The notes under the pieces: generated by a model | What the model was told of the DNA's origin: nothing | Seen by the model: the letters and a program-made list of their open reading frames with translations, nothing else | Databases searched by the model: none | Origin: Polaromonas eurypsychrophila | Lineage (GTDB): Bacteria > Pseudomonadota > Gammaproteobacteria > Burkholderiales > Burkholderiaceae_C | DNA: 64,000 bases | NCBI RefSeq assembly: GCF_014641715.1 | Contig: NZ_BMIG01000014.1 | Span: 1 to 64,000, forward strand | Direction of reading: 5' to 3' | Shown here: positions 1-9,430 of the stretch, in pieces | Position numbering within the stretch: the stretch's first letter is position 1 | Layout of the letters: each line of letters begins with the position of its first letter | Made by a program: the position numbers and the translations under genes

Positions 1-16
1 GCGTCGCTAAAAGAAA

Positions 17-348
17 GACCCGATGGTCCGGATCCCTTCGCTTCGCTGCGGGCAACCTGCGGTGCTCGCCAAAAACGGGGTCTCGCTCGAACTCGGCTAG
101 CGCCTCAGACAATCGCTCGCCCTGATTCGTTTTCGGCTGTGCTCCTCGGCCCAGCCCGACGGGTGAAGAGGGAAAGAAAAAAATACCAACGCGGATTCAA
201 GTCCGGAGTGCAGGAAGCGCGCAGCGCTTCCTGCACGGGAATCCCAAGAGACCGTCATGTTTGCACGCGAGCGCAGTGCACGCGACCAAATGAGGCTCCC
301 TTCTCTCGCCCAGCGGGGCGAGGGAAGGGCGGGGGGTTGGGAGTGTGG
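17..348. repeat. Left copy of a ~325-bp inverted repeat
   Basis: Read on the reverse strand, this stretch matches 39390-39713 over almost its whole length. Shared blocks include the hairpin GCAGGAAGCG/CGCTTCCTGC and the segment around GGGCTGGGCCGAGGAGC. The copies are in opposite orientation about 39 kb apart. No transposase or long ORF with family features lies inside. It is probably a dispersed non-coding repeat of this genome, not an insertion sequence. Confidence 0.85.
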
Positions 349-400
349 AGTCAGATCTGCTGTCCAAAGCAATCCACGGCAGCAGCGTAACGCACGATTC

Positions 401-417
401 GCTATGAATTCAATAGC
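401..417. repeat. Short palindrome of the GCTAT...ATAGC type
   Basis: GCTAT and ATAGC flank a GAATTC core. Related sequences occur at 8084-8103, 31864-31880, 39286-39302 and inside xdhA and xdhB. It appears to be a member of a very abundant short repeat family. Confidence 0.5.
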
Positions 418-481
418 TGCTTCCCCTCGTCCCCCAGGGGCTAGAGACCGATTCGATGCATAAACCGCAGGCCGGGCGGCC

Positions 482-1249
482 TCAATCGCCCTGCGTGCCC
501 CGATGTGCCCATCCGGTGGTGTGTTTCTCGATGTAGCTGAACAGCTCATACATGATCATCGCCATCGCACCGATCACCACCAGCCCGGCAAAGGCCAGCG
601 CCATGCGCTGCTGCGAGCCGGCGCTGAGCATCAGGTAGCCGATGCCGGAATCACCGGCCGTCATCTCGGCCAGTACCGTGCCGACAAAAGCCAGCGTGAT
701 CGCGATTTTGAGCGAGCCGTAGAAGTAAGGCATGGAGCGCGGCAGGCCGACCTTGATCAGCACGTCCCAGCGTTTGGCGCCCAGCACGCGCAACACGTCT
801 TCGAGCTCGGGCTCCAGTGTGGCCAGGCCAGTGGCCATGTTGACGGTGATGGGGAAGAAGGAGATCAAAAAGGCGGTGAGTATGCCGGGACCGACACCGA
901 TGCCAAACCAGACGATCAGGATGGGCACGATGGCCGCCTTGGGCACGGCGTTGAAGGCCACCAACAAAGGGTAAACCGCGGCGTAGGCCAGGCGCGAGGA
1001 GCCGACCAGGAAGCCCAGCATCACGCCGACCACGATGGACAGGCCGAAGCCGACCATGGTGACCCAGAAGGTTTTCCAGGCGGCCTGGGCAATCGGGCCC
1101 GCGAACTCGGCCATGGCCTGGGCAATCGCCAGCGGGGCCGGGAAGATGAATTCGGCAATGTCGAAGAGGGTAACCACCGCCTGCCACAGCGCAATGATGG
1201 CCGCCAGCAGCACAAACGGGGACCAGCGTTCAATCTGTTTTTTACTCAT
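482..1249 (-). CDS. ABC transporter permease, NitT/TauT (SsuC-like) family
   Basis: This 255-residue inner-membrane permease belongs to the family that imports nitrate, sulfonates, taurine or thiamin precursors. About six hydrophobic segments are visible. The cytoplasmic EAA loop (LEDVLRVLGAKRWD followed by a VGLPRSMPY-type end) would contact the ATPase. The reading frame is open further upstream, but the ATG at 1249 fits the family N-terminus (MSKKQIERW) and overlaps the ATPase stop codon by 8 bases, which suggests translational coupling. It is the last gene of the transporter operon. The substrate cannot be read from sequence. The neighbouring ureide and glyoxylate genes make a purine- or ureide-like compound plausible, but that is inference. 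Confidence 0.9.
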   Translation of the reverse strand: MSKKQIERWSPFVLLAAIIALWQAVVTLFDIAEFIFPAPLAIAQAMAEFAGPIAQAAWKTFWVTMVGFGLSIVVGVMLGFLVGSSRLAYAAVYPLLVAFNAVPKAAIVPILIVWFGIGVGPGILTAFLISFFPITVNMATGLATLEPELEDVLRVLGAKRWDVLIKVGLPRSMPYFYGSLKIAITLAFVGTVLAEMTAGDSGIGYLMLSAGSQQRMALAFAGLVVIGAMAMIMYELFSYIEKHTTGWAHRGTQGD

Positions 1250-2090
1250 GGCTGCCTTCCGTGGCCGGCGCCGGGTTGATGACGGGTGTGCGGATGGCCC
1301 CAATGTGGCTGCGCAACTCGTGCACGATGTCGCCAAAGGCCTGGGTATAAGTTACTTCAAGGTCGCGCGGGCGCGGCAAGTCGATCTCGCGCTTGACCAC
1401 AAAACGGCCTGGGCTCTTGCTCATCACATAGACGGTATCGGCCAGGAAGACCGACTCGCGCAGATCGTGGGTAACCAGGATGACGTTGAAGCGTTGCTCG
1501 ATCCAGAGGTCGCGCAGGATGCACCATAGTTCCTCGCGCGTGAAGGCGTCGAGCGCGCCGAAAGGTTCGTCAAGCAGCAGCATCTTGGGCTCGTGGATCA
1601 GTGCGCGGCAGATGCTGACGCGCTGCTGCATGCCGCCCGAGAGTTGCCAGGGAAATTTGTCTTCATAGCCGCCGAGGCCGACTTTTTGCAGCAGCTTGCG
1701 CGCGCGTTCCTCGAACTCCTTGCGCCGGGACTTGAACTGGCTGCGGAAGGGCTCGACGATTTCCAGCGGCAGCAGCACGTTGTCAACCGTGGTCCGCCAG
1801 GGCAGCAGCGAGGGCGCCTGAAAAGCCATGCCGGAAATCTTCAGCGGCCCGGTGACGGGCTGGCCGTCGATCAGGATGCGTCCCTTCGACGGCATCTTCA
1901 GCCCGGTGGTCAGCTTCATGAAGGTGGACTTTCCGCAACCCGACGGGCCCACGATGGCGATGAACTCGCCCTCGCGCACCTTGAGGTCAATGGCTTCCAC
2001 AGCGAAGTGGTTTTGTGCCAGCAGCTCGTCGTTGTAGGCCAGCCAGACGTCCTGGAAGTCAACAAAATTGGCGTCTTGCGTGTCGTGCAT
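1242..2090 (-). CDS. ABC transporter ATP-binding protein, NitT/TauT (SsuB-like) family
   Basis: This 282-residue cytoplasmic ATPase powers the importer. Visible motifs in order are Walker A (GPSGCGKST), a Q-loop ([13 protein letters not shown]), the ABC signature (LSGGMQQR), Walker B with D-loop ([11 protein letters not shown]) and the H-loop histidine (LVTHDLRE). The arrangement and length match SsuB/TauB/ThiZ ATPases. It lies between the binding-protein gene (105 bases upstream) and the permease, which it overlaps. Confidence 0.93.
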   Translation of the reverse strand: MHDTQDANFVDFQDVWLAYNDELLAQNHFAVEAIDLKVREGEFIAIVGPSGCGKSTFMKLTTGLKMPSKGRILIDGQPVTGPLKISGMAFQAPSLLPWRTTVDNVLLPLEIVEPFRSQFKSRRKEFEERARKLLQKVGLGGYEDKFPWQLSGGMQQRVSICRALIHEPKMLLLDEPFGALDAFTREELWCILRDLWIEQRFNVILVTHDLRESVFLADTVYVMSKSPGRFVVKREIDLPRPRDLEVTYTQAFGDIVHELRSHIGAIRTPVINPAPATEGSHE

Positions 2091-2195
2091 GGTGGATGTG
2101 GATTCGTGATTCAGTCAAGGCAACGGCCAGCGTTCCGGGTGAAAGCTGGCCGTGTCTGATTGTCGCCGCAGGCAGAAGCTGCAGCGCACCGTGGC

Positions 2196-3227
2196 TTATT
2201 TTTTCGGCAGGACGTTCAGTTCCGCGATGGTGGGCAGGAAAGAACCATTCCAGATGGCGGTCGGGTTCACGCGCGTCTTGGTGTTGAAGGCATCCGACAC
2301 CTGGGAAGCCATCAGCGACAGGCGTGGTCCCTGGATCTGGCCGAAACCTTCGGCGCGTGCGTCCGGGCTGTTGACCACGGTGTCGATGGCCAGTTGAAGG
2401 CGACGAGTTTCGAGCGCGGTGTTGATGATGCCGTCGCGTGCTTTGACATCTTCAATCGCGGCCGCCGGCTTGGCGATCACGTCCTTCACGCCTTTGGTGA
2501 AGGCAAGCAGGAAGGCCTTGATGGCGGCAGGATTTTCCCGGATCATTTTCGGCGAGGCGATGATGACGTTGCCGTACAGCTTCACGCCGTTCTCGGCATA
2601 AGGCAGCACCACCACATCTTCGGCCTTGACGCCGCGGGCTTCGAGATTGAGCAGCGAGGTGAAGGTGAAGCCGGTGATGGCATCCACGTCACCGCGGGCC
2701 AGCATGGTTTCGCGCAGCGGCGGGTCCATGGCGGTCCACTGCACGCCAGTAATGTTATTGGCCTTGGCGAAAATCGGGAAGGCGCGGCGGCCCGCGTCAA
2801 ACACCGGGGCACCGAGTTTCTTGTTGTTGAGGTCGGCGACGGTCTTGATGCCGGATTTCTTCAATGCCATGACCGACGCCGGCGTGTTGTTGTAGACCAT
2901 CATGACGGCGACTGGCTTGTTGGCGGCGTCGGGGTTGTTGGCGTGGAATTCCATCAGCGCGGCCAGGTCGGCAAAACCCATGTCGTAGCTGCCCGAGGCC
3001 ACACGCGTGACGGTGCCGCCCGAGCCGTTGCCGGCGTCAATCGTGACGTCGAGCTTGGCATCCTTGAAATAACCCTTGGCGGCCGGGGTGACAAACAACG
3101 CGGCAGGACCTTCAAAACGCCAGTCGAGCTGGAACTTGATCGGAGTGTTTTGGGCAAAGGCGCTACTGCACGTGGCGGCAGTGACCGCCAGCGCGGCCAG
3201 GGTTTGGATGAAAACGCGTTTTGTCAT
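2196..3227 (-). CDS. Periplasmic substrate-binding protein of the NitT/TauT ABC importer (NMT1/SsuA-like)
   Basis: This 343-residue protein has a clear signal peptide (MTKRVFIQTLAALAVTA, cleavage near SSAFA-Q at residues 25-26). The mature protein begins with the family pattern of a strand followed by a DWRFEGPAA-like substrate loop. The body (FADLAALMEFHA, GAPVFDAGRRAFP, DAITGFTFTSLL) is typical of NMT1/THI5-like binding proteins. It is the first gene of the operon, so the promoter should lie in 3228-3522. The ligand is unknown. Related proteins bind sulfonates, nitrate or pyrimidine precursors, so the label rests on fold only. Confidence 0.9.
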   Translation of the reverse strand: MTKRVFIQTLAALAVTAATCSSAFAQNTPIKFQLDWRFEGPAALFVTPAAKGYFKDAKLDVTIDAGNGSGGTVTRVASGSYDMGFADLAALMEFHANNPDAANKPVAVMMVYNNTPASVMALKKSGIKTVADLNNKKLGAPVFDAGRRAFPIFAKANNITGVQWTAMDPPLRETMLARGDVDAITGFTFTSLLNLEARGVKAEDVVVLPYAENGVKLYGNVIIASPKMIRENPAAIKAFLLAFTKGVKDVIAKPAAAIEDVKARDGIINTALETRRLQLAIDTVVNSPDARAEGFGQIQGPRLSLMASQVSDAFNTKTRVNPTAIWNGSFLPTIAELNVLPKK

Positions 3228-3522
3228 GGGAACTCCAGATAAAAATGAATCGGCTGCTTAAACCAAGCAAAAACAATGCCTGTGCGTTTGTAAACATGGT
3301 TTGTACAGTTTATTTTCAGGCTCTATTCTCGGACAAGTTGGCCGGGATGGGCGCGGCCAAGCCTCCGTAGATACCCCTTAAAACGGGGTAAGCCGGGCGA
3401 TTCGGGGCGTCTGGCCCCGGGTTTATTCCGGATTGGCCGGGCAAGGCCGCCGGCCGCAGGCGCACAACCAAAAAAGGGCTGGCTGTTATTGCCTGCCCTG
3501 TTGGGTGACCGCCGGTTGGAAC
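3228..3522. other. Intergenic region upstream of the ABC importer
   Basis: No credible gene is visible. The AT-rich part at about 3240-3320, just before the binding-protein start, is the likely promoter region. It contains an imperfect inverted sequence (TGTAAACATGG then TTTGTACA) that could be an operator. The remainder is GC-rich and follows the end of glxR. Confidence 0.4.
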
Positions 3523-4425
3523 CTAGGCGTCTGGCGCCACCGGGTGCTGGGCCATGGCTTCCAGCGCCTTGACGAGAGCGGAATGATCGGCCTGGCCATG
3601 GCCGAGCGCAACGCAGGACTGCATCAATTGCGCCGCGCCGGCGGTCTGCGGTAGCGCGATGCCCAGTGCACGGGCACCCTGCAGGGCCAGGTTCAGGTCT
3701 TTCTGGTGCAGTGTTATGCGGAATCCAGGGGCAAAGGTCCGTTTGATCATGCGTTCACCATGCACTTCAAGAATGCGTGAAGACGCAAAGCCGCCCATCA
3801 ATGCGGCGCGCACGCGGGCCGGGTCGGCCCCGGCTTTGGAGGCGAACACCAACGCTTCGCCGACGGCGGCAATCGTCAGCGCGACAATGATCTGGTTCGC
3901 CACCTTGCAGACCTGCCCGTCGCCGGCGCCGCCTACCAGCGTCACGTTCTTGCCCATCAAGTCGAACAGGGGCTTGACCCGGTCGAATGTCGAAGGCTCG
4001 CCGCCGACCATGATGGTCAGGCTGGCCGCCTTGGCACCTACCTCACCGCCGGACACTGGCGCATCGAGCCATTCGCAAGCGAGGGCCTGGATCTTTTTGG
4101 CAAAACCGCGTGTGGCAATCGGGTCGATGGAACTGCAGTCGACCACGGTCTTGCCTTTTGACAATCCCGATGCGACGCCGTCGTCGCCGAACAGCACGGC
4201 CTCCACGTCGGGCGTGTCGGGCACCATCACAAAGATGATGTCGGCGCGCTCGGCCACGCCGCGTGCGGTGGTGCAGATGGTTGCACCCTTGTCGGCCAGT
4301 TCCGGTGGCACTTTGCCGATGGTGTTGACAAACAGCATGTGGCCGGCTTCGAGCAGGTGCAAGGCCATGGGCGCACCCATGATGCCGAGCCCGATAAAAC
4401 CGAGCTTCAGTCCTGATTTGGTCAT
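3523..4425 (-). CDS. glxR: 2-hydroxy-3-oxopropionate (tartronate semialdehyde) reductase
   Basis: This 300-residue enzyme reduces tartronate semialdehyde to D-glycerate with NAD(P)H. It is a 3-hydroxyisobutyrate dehydrogenase family member. Visible are the Rossmann motif GFIGLGIMGAPM near residue 10, the substrate-binding DAPVSGGEVGAK motif near 120, and the catalytic lysine in GQVCKVANQ near 170. The reading frame stays open far upstream, but the ATG at 4425 overlaps the hyi stop codon as ATGA and gives the family length. The order gcl-hyi-glxR indicates the glycerate pathway from glyoxylate. Confidence 0.93.
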   Translation of the reverse strand: MTKSGLKLGFIGLGIMGAPMALHLLEAGHMLFVNTIGKVPPELADKGATICTTARGVAERADIIFVMVPDTPDVEAVLFGDDGVASGLSKGKTVVDCSSIDPIATRGFAKKIQALACEWLDAPVSGGEVGAKAASLTIMVGGEPSTFDRVKPLFDLMGKNVTLVGGAGDGQVCKVANQIIVALTIAAVGEALVFASKAGADPARVRAALMGGFASSRILEVHGERMIKRTFAPGFRITLHQKDLNLALQGARALGIALPQTAGAAQLMQSCVALGHGQADHSALVKALEAMAQHPVAPDA

Positions 4426-5201
4426 GTCATTGCTCCTGCCAGCCAGCCGAGGCCTTCGGTCGTTGTGGTTTTGGGTTTGTATTCGCAACCGATCCAGCCC
4501 GAGTAGCCAGCAGCATCGATGTGTTTGAACAGCCAGGTGTAGTTGATCTCGCCGGTGCCTGGCTCGTTGCGTCCAGGGTTGTCGGCCAGCTGGATATGGC
4601 CGATGCGTGCCATGTGCTTGCCGAGGGTGCTGGCCAGCTCGCCCTCCATGCGCTGCGCATGGTAAATGTCGTACTGTACGAACAGGTTGGGCGATGCCAC
4701 TTCGTCCAGGATGGCCAGCGCCTGGTCGGTGCGTGACAGAAAGAAGCCCGGAATATCGAATGTGTTGATCGGCTCGATCAGCAGCCGGATGCCGGCAGCC
4801 TCCAGCGCCGATGCCGCGAAACGCAAATTGGCCACCAGGGTGGCATGGGCCAGCGTGCTGCTGGCGGCTTCCGGCAGCTTGCCGGCCAGGCAATTGACCT
4901 GCGGACAGCCCAGTGCCGTGGCGTAGGTGATCGCGCGGTTGACACCTTCGCGAAACTCGGCGGTGCGGCCGGCGTGACAGGCGATGCCTCGCTCGCCGGC
5001 GGCCCAGTCGCCCGCCGGCAGGTTGTGCAGGACCTGTTGGAGGCCGTTTTTCTTCAGCGCGGAGACAAGTTCTTCGGTGCTGTAGTCGTAGGGAAAAAGA
5101 TACTCCACGGCGTCAAAACCGGCTGCCCGTGCGGCGGCAAAGCGGTCCATGAAGGGCAGCTCGGTGAAGAGCATGGTGAGGTTGGCGGCGAATTTGGGCA
5201 T
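4422..5201 (-). CDS. hyi: Hydroxypyruvate isomerase
   Basis: This 259-residue TIM-barrel protein interconverts hydroxypyruvate and tartronate semialdehyde. The N-terminus (MPKFAANLTMLFTE, then GFDAVEYLFPYDY) is characteristic of Hyi. The metal-site segments (LIEPINTFDIPGFFL, QYDIYHAQRMEG, HIQLADNPGRNEPGTGE) are all present. It sits 12 bases after gcl and overlaps glxR by 4 bases, so the three are almost certainly co-transcribed. Confidence 0.93.
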   Translation of the reverse strand: MPKFAANLTMLFTELPFMDRFAAARAAGFDAVEYLFPYDYSTEELVSALKKNGLQQVLHNLPAGDWAAGERGIACHAGRTAEFREGVNRAITYATALGCPQVNCLAGKLPEAASSTLAHATLVANLRFAASALEAAGIRLLIEPINTFDIPGFFLSRTDQALAILDEVASPNLFVQYDIYHAQRMEGELASTLGKHMARIGHIQLADNPGRNEPGTGEINYTWLFKHIDAAGYSGWIGCEYKPKTTTTEGLGWLAGAMT

Positions 5202-5213
5202 TCTGTTTCCGGA

Positions 5214-7001
5214 TTAGTCCAACATTGCGGCAACGGCGGTGGGGGCATCTTCCCGGCTGGCGGCCAGGTCCTCGAACTCGATGATGTTGTCGATCTCGGT
5301 GCCCATGGCAATGTTGGTCACACGCTCGAGGATCACCTCGATCACCACCGGCACCTGGAACTCCTTCATCCAGGCTTCGGCCTGCTTGATGGCTGGCGCG
5401 AGTTCTTCCTGCCGATGCACACGGATGGCCTTGCAGCCCAGGCCCTCAACCACCTTGACATGGTCCACACCATAAGCCCGGACCGGTTCATCCTGGTCGG
5501 TGTTGATGTTGTCAAAGCCGAGCTGCACGCAGTAGTCCATCTCGAAGCCGCGTTGCGCCTGCCGGATCAGCCCGAGGTAAGAGTTGTTGACCACCATGTG
5601 GATGTAGGGCAGCTTGAACTGCGCGCCCACGGCCAGTTCCTCGATCATGAACTGGAAATCGTAGTCGCCGGAGAGGGCCACGATCTTGCGGGTCGGGTCG
5701 GCAGCGCGCACACCCAGCGCCGCTGGCACGGTCCAACCCAGCGGGCCGGCCTGGCCGCAGTTGATCCAGTGGCGTGGTTTGTAGACATGCAGGAACTGCG
5801 CGCCGGCGATCTGCGACAGGCCGATGGTGCTGATGTAACAGACGTCTTCGCCGAAGGCGCGGACCATGCACTGGTAGACGCGCTGCGGCTTCATGGGCAC
5901 GCTGTCGTAGTTAGTCTTGCGCAGCATGGTGCCCTTGCGGTAGCGGCAGGCCGATGCCCACTCGCCGCGGTCCTTCAGCTTGCCCTGTGCCGCCCATTCT
6001 GTGGCAACTTCAATAAATAATTCCAGCGCGGCTTTCGCATCCGACACGATGCCAAAGTCGGGCGAGAACACGCGGCCGATCTGGGTTGGCTCGATGTCCA
6101 CGTGCACAAACTTGCGGCCCTTGGTGTAAACCTCGACCGAGCCGGTGTGGCGATTGGCCCAGCGGTTGCCGATGCCGATCACAAAATCCGAGGCCAGCAT
6201 GGTGGCATTGCCATAGCGGTGGCTGGTCTGCAGGCCGCACATGCCGGCCATCAGGGGATGGTCGTCCGGGATGGTGCCCCAGCCCATCAGCGTGGGAATC
6301 ACCGGGATGCCGGTGAGCTCGGCAAACTGCACCAGCAACTCTGACGCATCGGCATTGATGATGCCGCCGCCAGCCACGATCAGCGGTTTGTCCGCCTCGT
6401 TGAGCATCGTGAGCGCCTTCTCGATCTGTGCGCGTGTTGCCGCCGGCTTGTACACCGGCAGCGGCGAATAGGTGTCGATGTCGAACTCGATCTCGCCCAT
6501 CTGTACGTCAAAGGGCAGGTCAATCAGCACGGGGCCGGGACGGCCCGAGCGCATCACATGGAAAGCCTGCTGAAACACGCGCGGCACCAGCGCCGGCTCC
6601 CGCACGGTGACCGACCACTTGGTCACCGGTTTGGAGATGGATTCAATGTCCACGGCCTGGAAGTCTTCCTTGTGCAGGCGCGCGCGGGGTGCCTGGCCGG
6701 TGATGCACAAAATCGGAATGGAATCTGCCTGAGCCGAATACAGACCGGTGATCATGTCGGTGCCGGCCGGGCCGGAGGTGCCGATGCAGACGCCGATGTT
6801 GCCGGCAGCGGCGCGCGTGTAACCCTCAGCCATGTGCGAGGCGCCTTCGACGTGGCGCGCCAGGATGTGGCTGATCGTGCCCTGCTTGCGCAGCGCGGAA
6901 TACAGCGGGTTGATCGCCGCGCCGGGGATGCCAAAGGCCTGCGTCACGCCTTCTTTTTCCATAACCCAGACTGCGGCCTGGGCGGCTGTCATTCTTGCCA
7001 T
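5214..7001 (-). CDS. gcl: Glyoxylate carboligase (tartronate-semialdehyde synthase)
   Basis: This 595-residue thiamin-diphosphate enzyme condenses two glyoxylates to tartronate semialdehyde and CO2. The N-terminal pyrimidine-binding domain shows [14 protein letters not shown]. The residue at position 51 (in ARHVEGASH) is valine where most related enzymes have the catalytic glutamate, a known hallmark of glyoxylate carboligase. The C-terminal cofactor motif is [12 protein letters not shown]...NN. It is the first gene of gcl-hyi-glxR and is divergent from a LysR gene. It is the expected sink for glyoxylate made by allantoin breakdown. Confidence 0.96.
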   Translation of the reverse strand: MARMTAAQAAVWVMEKEGVTQAFGIPGAAINPLYSALRKQGTISHILARHVEGASHMAEGYTRAAAGNIGVCIGTSGPAGTDMITGLYSAQADSIPILCITGQAPRARLHKEDFQAVDIESISKPVTKWSVTVREPALVPRVFQQAFHVMRSGRPGPVLIDLPFDVQMGEIEFDIDTYSPLPVYKPAATRAQIEKALTMLNEADKPLIVAGGGIINADASELLVQFAELTGIPVIPTLMGWGTIPDDHPLMAGMCGLQTSHRYGNATMLASDFVIGIGNRWANRHTGSVEVYTKGRKFVHVDIEPTQIGRVFSPDFGIVSDAKAALELFIEVATEWAAQGKLKDRGEWASACRYRKGTMLRKTNYDSVPMKPQRVYQCMVRAFGEDVCYISTIGLSQIAGAQFLHVYKPRHWINCGQAGPLGWTVPAALGVRAADPTRKIVALSGDYDFQFMIEELAVGAQFKLPYIHMVVNNSYLGLIRQAQRGFEMDYCVQLGFDNINTDQDEPVRAYGVDHVKVVEGLGCKAIRVHRQEELAPAIKQAEAWMKEFQVPVVIEVILERVTNIAMGTEIDNIIEFEDLAASREDAPTAVAAMLD

Positions 7002-7077
7002 GTCTTGTCTCCTTTGTGGAGGTTCGACTGTAGGCAGCAGGGCGGCAACGCAGAAGGGGCGCGCAAACCATAAAAGC

Positions 7078-7094
7078 TATTCCGTGGCGGAATA
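7078..7094. promoter_or_regulatory. Probable LysR operator between gcl and its divergent regulator
   Basis: Seven-base arms TATTCCG and CGGAATA flank TGG, which includes a T-N11-A pattern. It lies 19 bases before the lysR start and 77 bases before the gcl start, a usual place for a LysR autoregulatory and activating site. Confidence 0.55.
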
Positions 7095-7112
7095 AGTGAC
7101 TATCATCAGGCC

Positions 7113-8027
7113 ATGGACAGATTGCAGGTCATGCACATGTTTGTGCGGGTGGTGGAAACCGGCAGCTTCTCGAAAGCTGCGCGTGAATTTTCGACCACCC
7201 AGCCCACGGTCTCCAAACAGATCGCGGCCACCGAGGAGCGCCTGAATGTGCGCCTGCTCAACCGCAATACGCGCGGCGTGAGCCTCACCGAATCCGGCGC
7301 GCTGTATTACGAGAAGTGCAAGATCATCGTGCGCGAGACCGAGGAGGCCGACAACATCGTGCGACTGCGCCAGAGCCAGGCCCAGGGCATGTTGCGCATT
7401 GGCACCTCGGTGGCGTTTGGTAGGCGCGTGATCGTGCCGCTGGCACTCGACTTCATGAAACGGCACCCGCAGGTTCAGCTGGACCTGAGCTTCGAGGACC
7501 GCTACACCGACCTGGTGTCGCAGGGCCTGGATGTGGCGGTGCGCATGGGCAAGCTCGCCGACTCCAGCCTCGGGTCGCGTTACCTGGGCGTCAATCCCTG
7601 GGTGATGGTGGCGGCGCCGCGTTATCTCAAGAAATACGGCACACCGAAAAAGCCCAGGGACCTGAGCGGTCACGCCGCGCTGATCTACAGCAGCGTGCTC
7701 GGGGACGATGTCTGGCGCCTGATCTCGCCCAAGGGCGAAGCGGTCACGGTGCCGGTGGCCGGCCGTTTGCGGTCCAACAACCTGTCGGCGGTGCTGGCGG
7801 CGGCGCGCAACGGCCTGGGTATTGCCGCCATGCCGCGTTATGTGGCGGCCGATTCGCTGGCCTCGGAGCAGGTGCTGGAAGTACTCGCCGACCACAGCCT
7901 CCCGGAGCAGGAGATCCACGCCGTGTTTCCGTCACCCAAGCTGGTGCCGGGCAAGGTGCAGGCCTTTGTAGCCTATCTGCAGGGCAGGTTCGCCGAACGC
8001 TGGTGGGAGACCTTGCCGAAAGCCTGA
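7113..8027 (+). CDS. LysR-family transcriptional regulator, likely controlling gcl-hyi-glxR
   Basis: This 304-residue regulator has the N-terminal winged helix-turn-helix (FVRVVETGSFSKAAREF, then QPTVSKQIAATEERLNVRLLNR) and a periplasmic-binding-like effector domain. The sequence style is that of the CrgA-type subgroup. It is divergent from gcl with an inverted repeat in the gap, so control of gcl-hyi-glxR is the simplest reading. The effector is unknown; glyoxylate or an ureide intermediate would fit. Confidence 0.85.
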   Translation: MDRLQVMHMFVRVVETGSFSKAAREFSTTQPTVSKQIAATEERLNVRLLNRNTRGVSLTESGALYYEKCKIIVRETEEADNIVRLRQSQAQGMLRIGTSVAFGRRVIVPLALDFMKRHPQVQLDLSFEDRYTDLVSQGLDVAVRMGKLADSSLGSRYLGVNPWVMVAAPRYLKKYGTPKKPRDLSGHAALIYSSVLGDDVWRLISPKGEAVTVPVAGRLRSNNLSAVLAAARNGLGIAAMPRYVAADSLASEQVLEVLADHSLPEQEIHAVFPSPKLVPGKVQAFVAYLQGRFAERWWETLPKA

Positions 8028-8033
8028 AGCAAC

Positions 8034-8055
8034 CCTTTTTTATGAAGAAAAAAGG
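8034..8055. terminator. Possible bidirectional terminator hairpin
   Basis: CCTTTTTT and AAAAAAGG are perfect 8-base arms around a 6-base loop. The hairpin lies between the convergent ends of the LysR gene and the M20 hydrolase gene. It is T-rich in both directions. A GCTATCAAAA repeat follows at 8084-8103. Confidence 0.4.
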
Positions 8056-8106
8056 CCCCAAGCCCTTGTCCGGCCTACATAAACAGCTATCAAAAATGGA
8101 GCTTTA

Positions 8107-9354
8107 TCAACTCAGCAACTCGCGCAGCGTGCGCGCGATCACCTTGGTCGCCTTGCGCAGATCTTCCAGCGCGAGGCGTTCGTCAGCGCGTTTGGCGTGG
8201 GACTCCAGCACGGTGCGCGGTCCGGCGCCATAAATCACGCCCGGAATGCCGGCTTCGGCATACAGGCGCACATCGGTGTATAGCGGCGTGCCCATGACCG
8301 GAATCGGCTCGCCAAACACGGCCTGCCCGTGTTTCTGGATGGCATCGACCAGCGGCTGGTTGCCGGGCAGCGGCTTCATCGCGTTGGCCAGCAACAGACG
8401 CTTGATTTCGACCTCGATGCCGGGGCTCAGGGCCGCCGCATCGGCAATCACCTTGCGGATGCTTGCTTCGACTTCGACCGGATTCTCCTCGGGGATCATC
8501 CGGCGGTCCAGCTTAAACATCACCTTGCCGGGCACGACATTGGTGTTGGTGCCGCCCTCGATGCGGCCCACGTTCAAATAAGGGTGGGTGATACCGGTGA
8601 CCTGCGAGCTGACTTTTTTGTACAGTGTGTTCTGCGCATATAACGCGTTCAGAATCTGCACGGCACCCTGCAGGGCATCGACGCCGCTGGCCGGTATCGC
8701 CGCATGCGCCATCTTGCCGTGCACGGTGACTTCCATCTGCAGGCAGCCGTTGTGCGCTGTGACCACTTCATAGCTGAAGCCGGCGGCGATCAGCAGGTCG
8801 GGACGAGTCAGCTTGTTGCGCAGCAGCCAGCCGGGTCCCATCTCGCCGCCGAACTCTTCGTCATAGGTGAAATGTAATTCCACACCACCCTTCAACGGCA
8901 GGCCCAGCGACTCGAGTGCACGCACCGCAAATGTGAAGGTCGCGAAATCGGACTTGCTGACGGCTGAGGCGCGACCGTAGATGTTGCCGTCTTTTATTTC
9001 CCCGCCATACGGGTCGCAGCTCCAGCCTTCGCCGGGCGGCACCACGTCGCCATGGGCATTGAGCGCCACGACCGGACCCGGTCGTTCTCCATCCTTGCGG
9101 CTTTTGCCGTACGGACGGCGCACGATCAAATTGGTCAGCGACTCCAGCCCGTAAGCCTGCACGTCAGCAGCCGGTACCGGGTGTTTCTCTGCCTCGAATC
9201 CGAAAGCCTTGAGCAACTCGGCGGTGCGTTCGGCATGCGGCGCATTGTCGCCAGGCGGGGTTGGTGTGGGGACGCGGATCAGTTCCTGCAGGAAGCGCAC
9301 TTCTTCGTCGAAGTGGGTATCGATCCAGGCGTCCAGCTTGTCGTCGTTTGTCAT
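8107..9354 (-). CDS. M20-family metallohydrolase (ArgE/DapE-type deacylase), substrate unknown
   Basis: This 415-residue cytoplasmic amidohydrolase has the M20 features NAHGDVVPPGEGW (metal histidine and catalytic aspartate), YDEEFGGEMG (catalytic and metal glutamates), a lid-domain segment HGKMAHAAIP and a late histidine in ESHAKRADE. The segment that usually reads GAADMK with a bridging aspartate reads ASAVSKSD here, so that ligand may be shifted or absent. It is the last gene of a leftward run after puuE and uraD-allC, which suggests a role in ureide or carbamoyl-amino-acid breakdown. The palindromic repeat at 9358-9398 lies 3 bases before its start codon. Confidence 0.8.
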   Translation of the reverse strand: MTNDDKLDAWIDTHFDEEVRFLQELIRVPTPTPPGDNAPHAERTAELLKAFGFEAEKHPVPAADVQAYGLESLTNLIVRRPYGKSRKDGERPGPVVALNAHGDVVPPGEGWSCDPYGGEIKDGNIYGRASAVSKSDFATFTFAVRALESLGLPLKGGVELHFTYDEEFGGEMGPGWLLRNKLTRPDLLIAAGFSYEVVTAHNGCLQMEVTVHGKMAHAAIPASGVDALQGAVQILNALYAQNTLYKKVSSQVTGITHPYLNVGRIEGGTNTNVVPGKVMFKLDRRMIPEENPVEVEASIRKVIADAAALSPGIEVEIKRLLLANAMKPLPGNQPLVDAIQKHGQAVFGEPIPVMGTPLYTDVRLYAEAGIPGVIYGAGPRTVLESHAKRADERLALEDLRKATKVIARTLRELLS

Positions 9355-9357
9355 AAG

Positions 9358-9398
9358 GCCCCCACGCCTTGAACTACAGGGCTGCCCCCCGAGGGGGC
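9358..9398. repeat. Palindromic repeat, copy A
   Basis: It starts with GCCCCCACGC and ends with the hairpin CCCCCCGAGGGGGC. It lies 3 bases from the start codon of the M20 gene. Related copies are at 12146-12192 (upstream of puuE) and 62561-62607 (inside xdhA). Confidence 0.75.
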
Positions 9399-9430
9399 GC
9401 GACCTTGCTTGAAGCGGTTCTGCGCTGCGG

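Noticed and set aside
2160..3242. 360-codon open frame opposite the substrate-binding protein
   Set aside because: The reverse strand carries a complete binding protein with signal peptide; the forward product has His/Gly/Asp-rich shadow composition.
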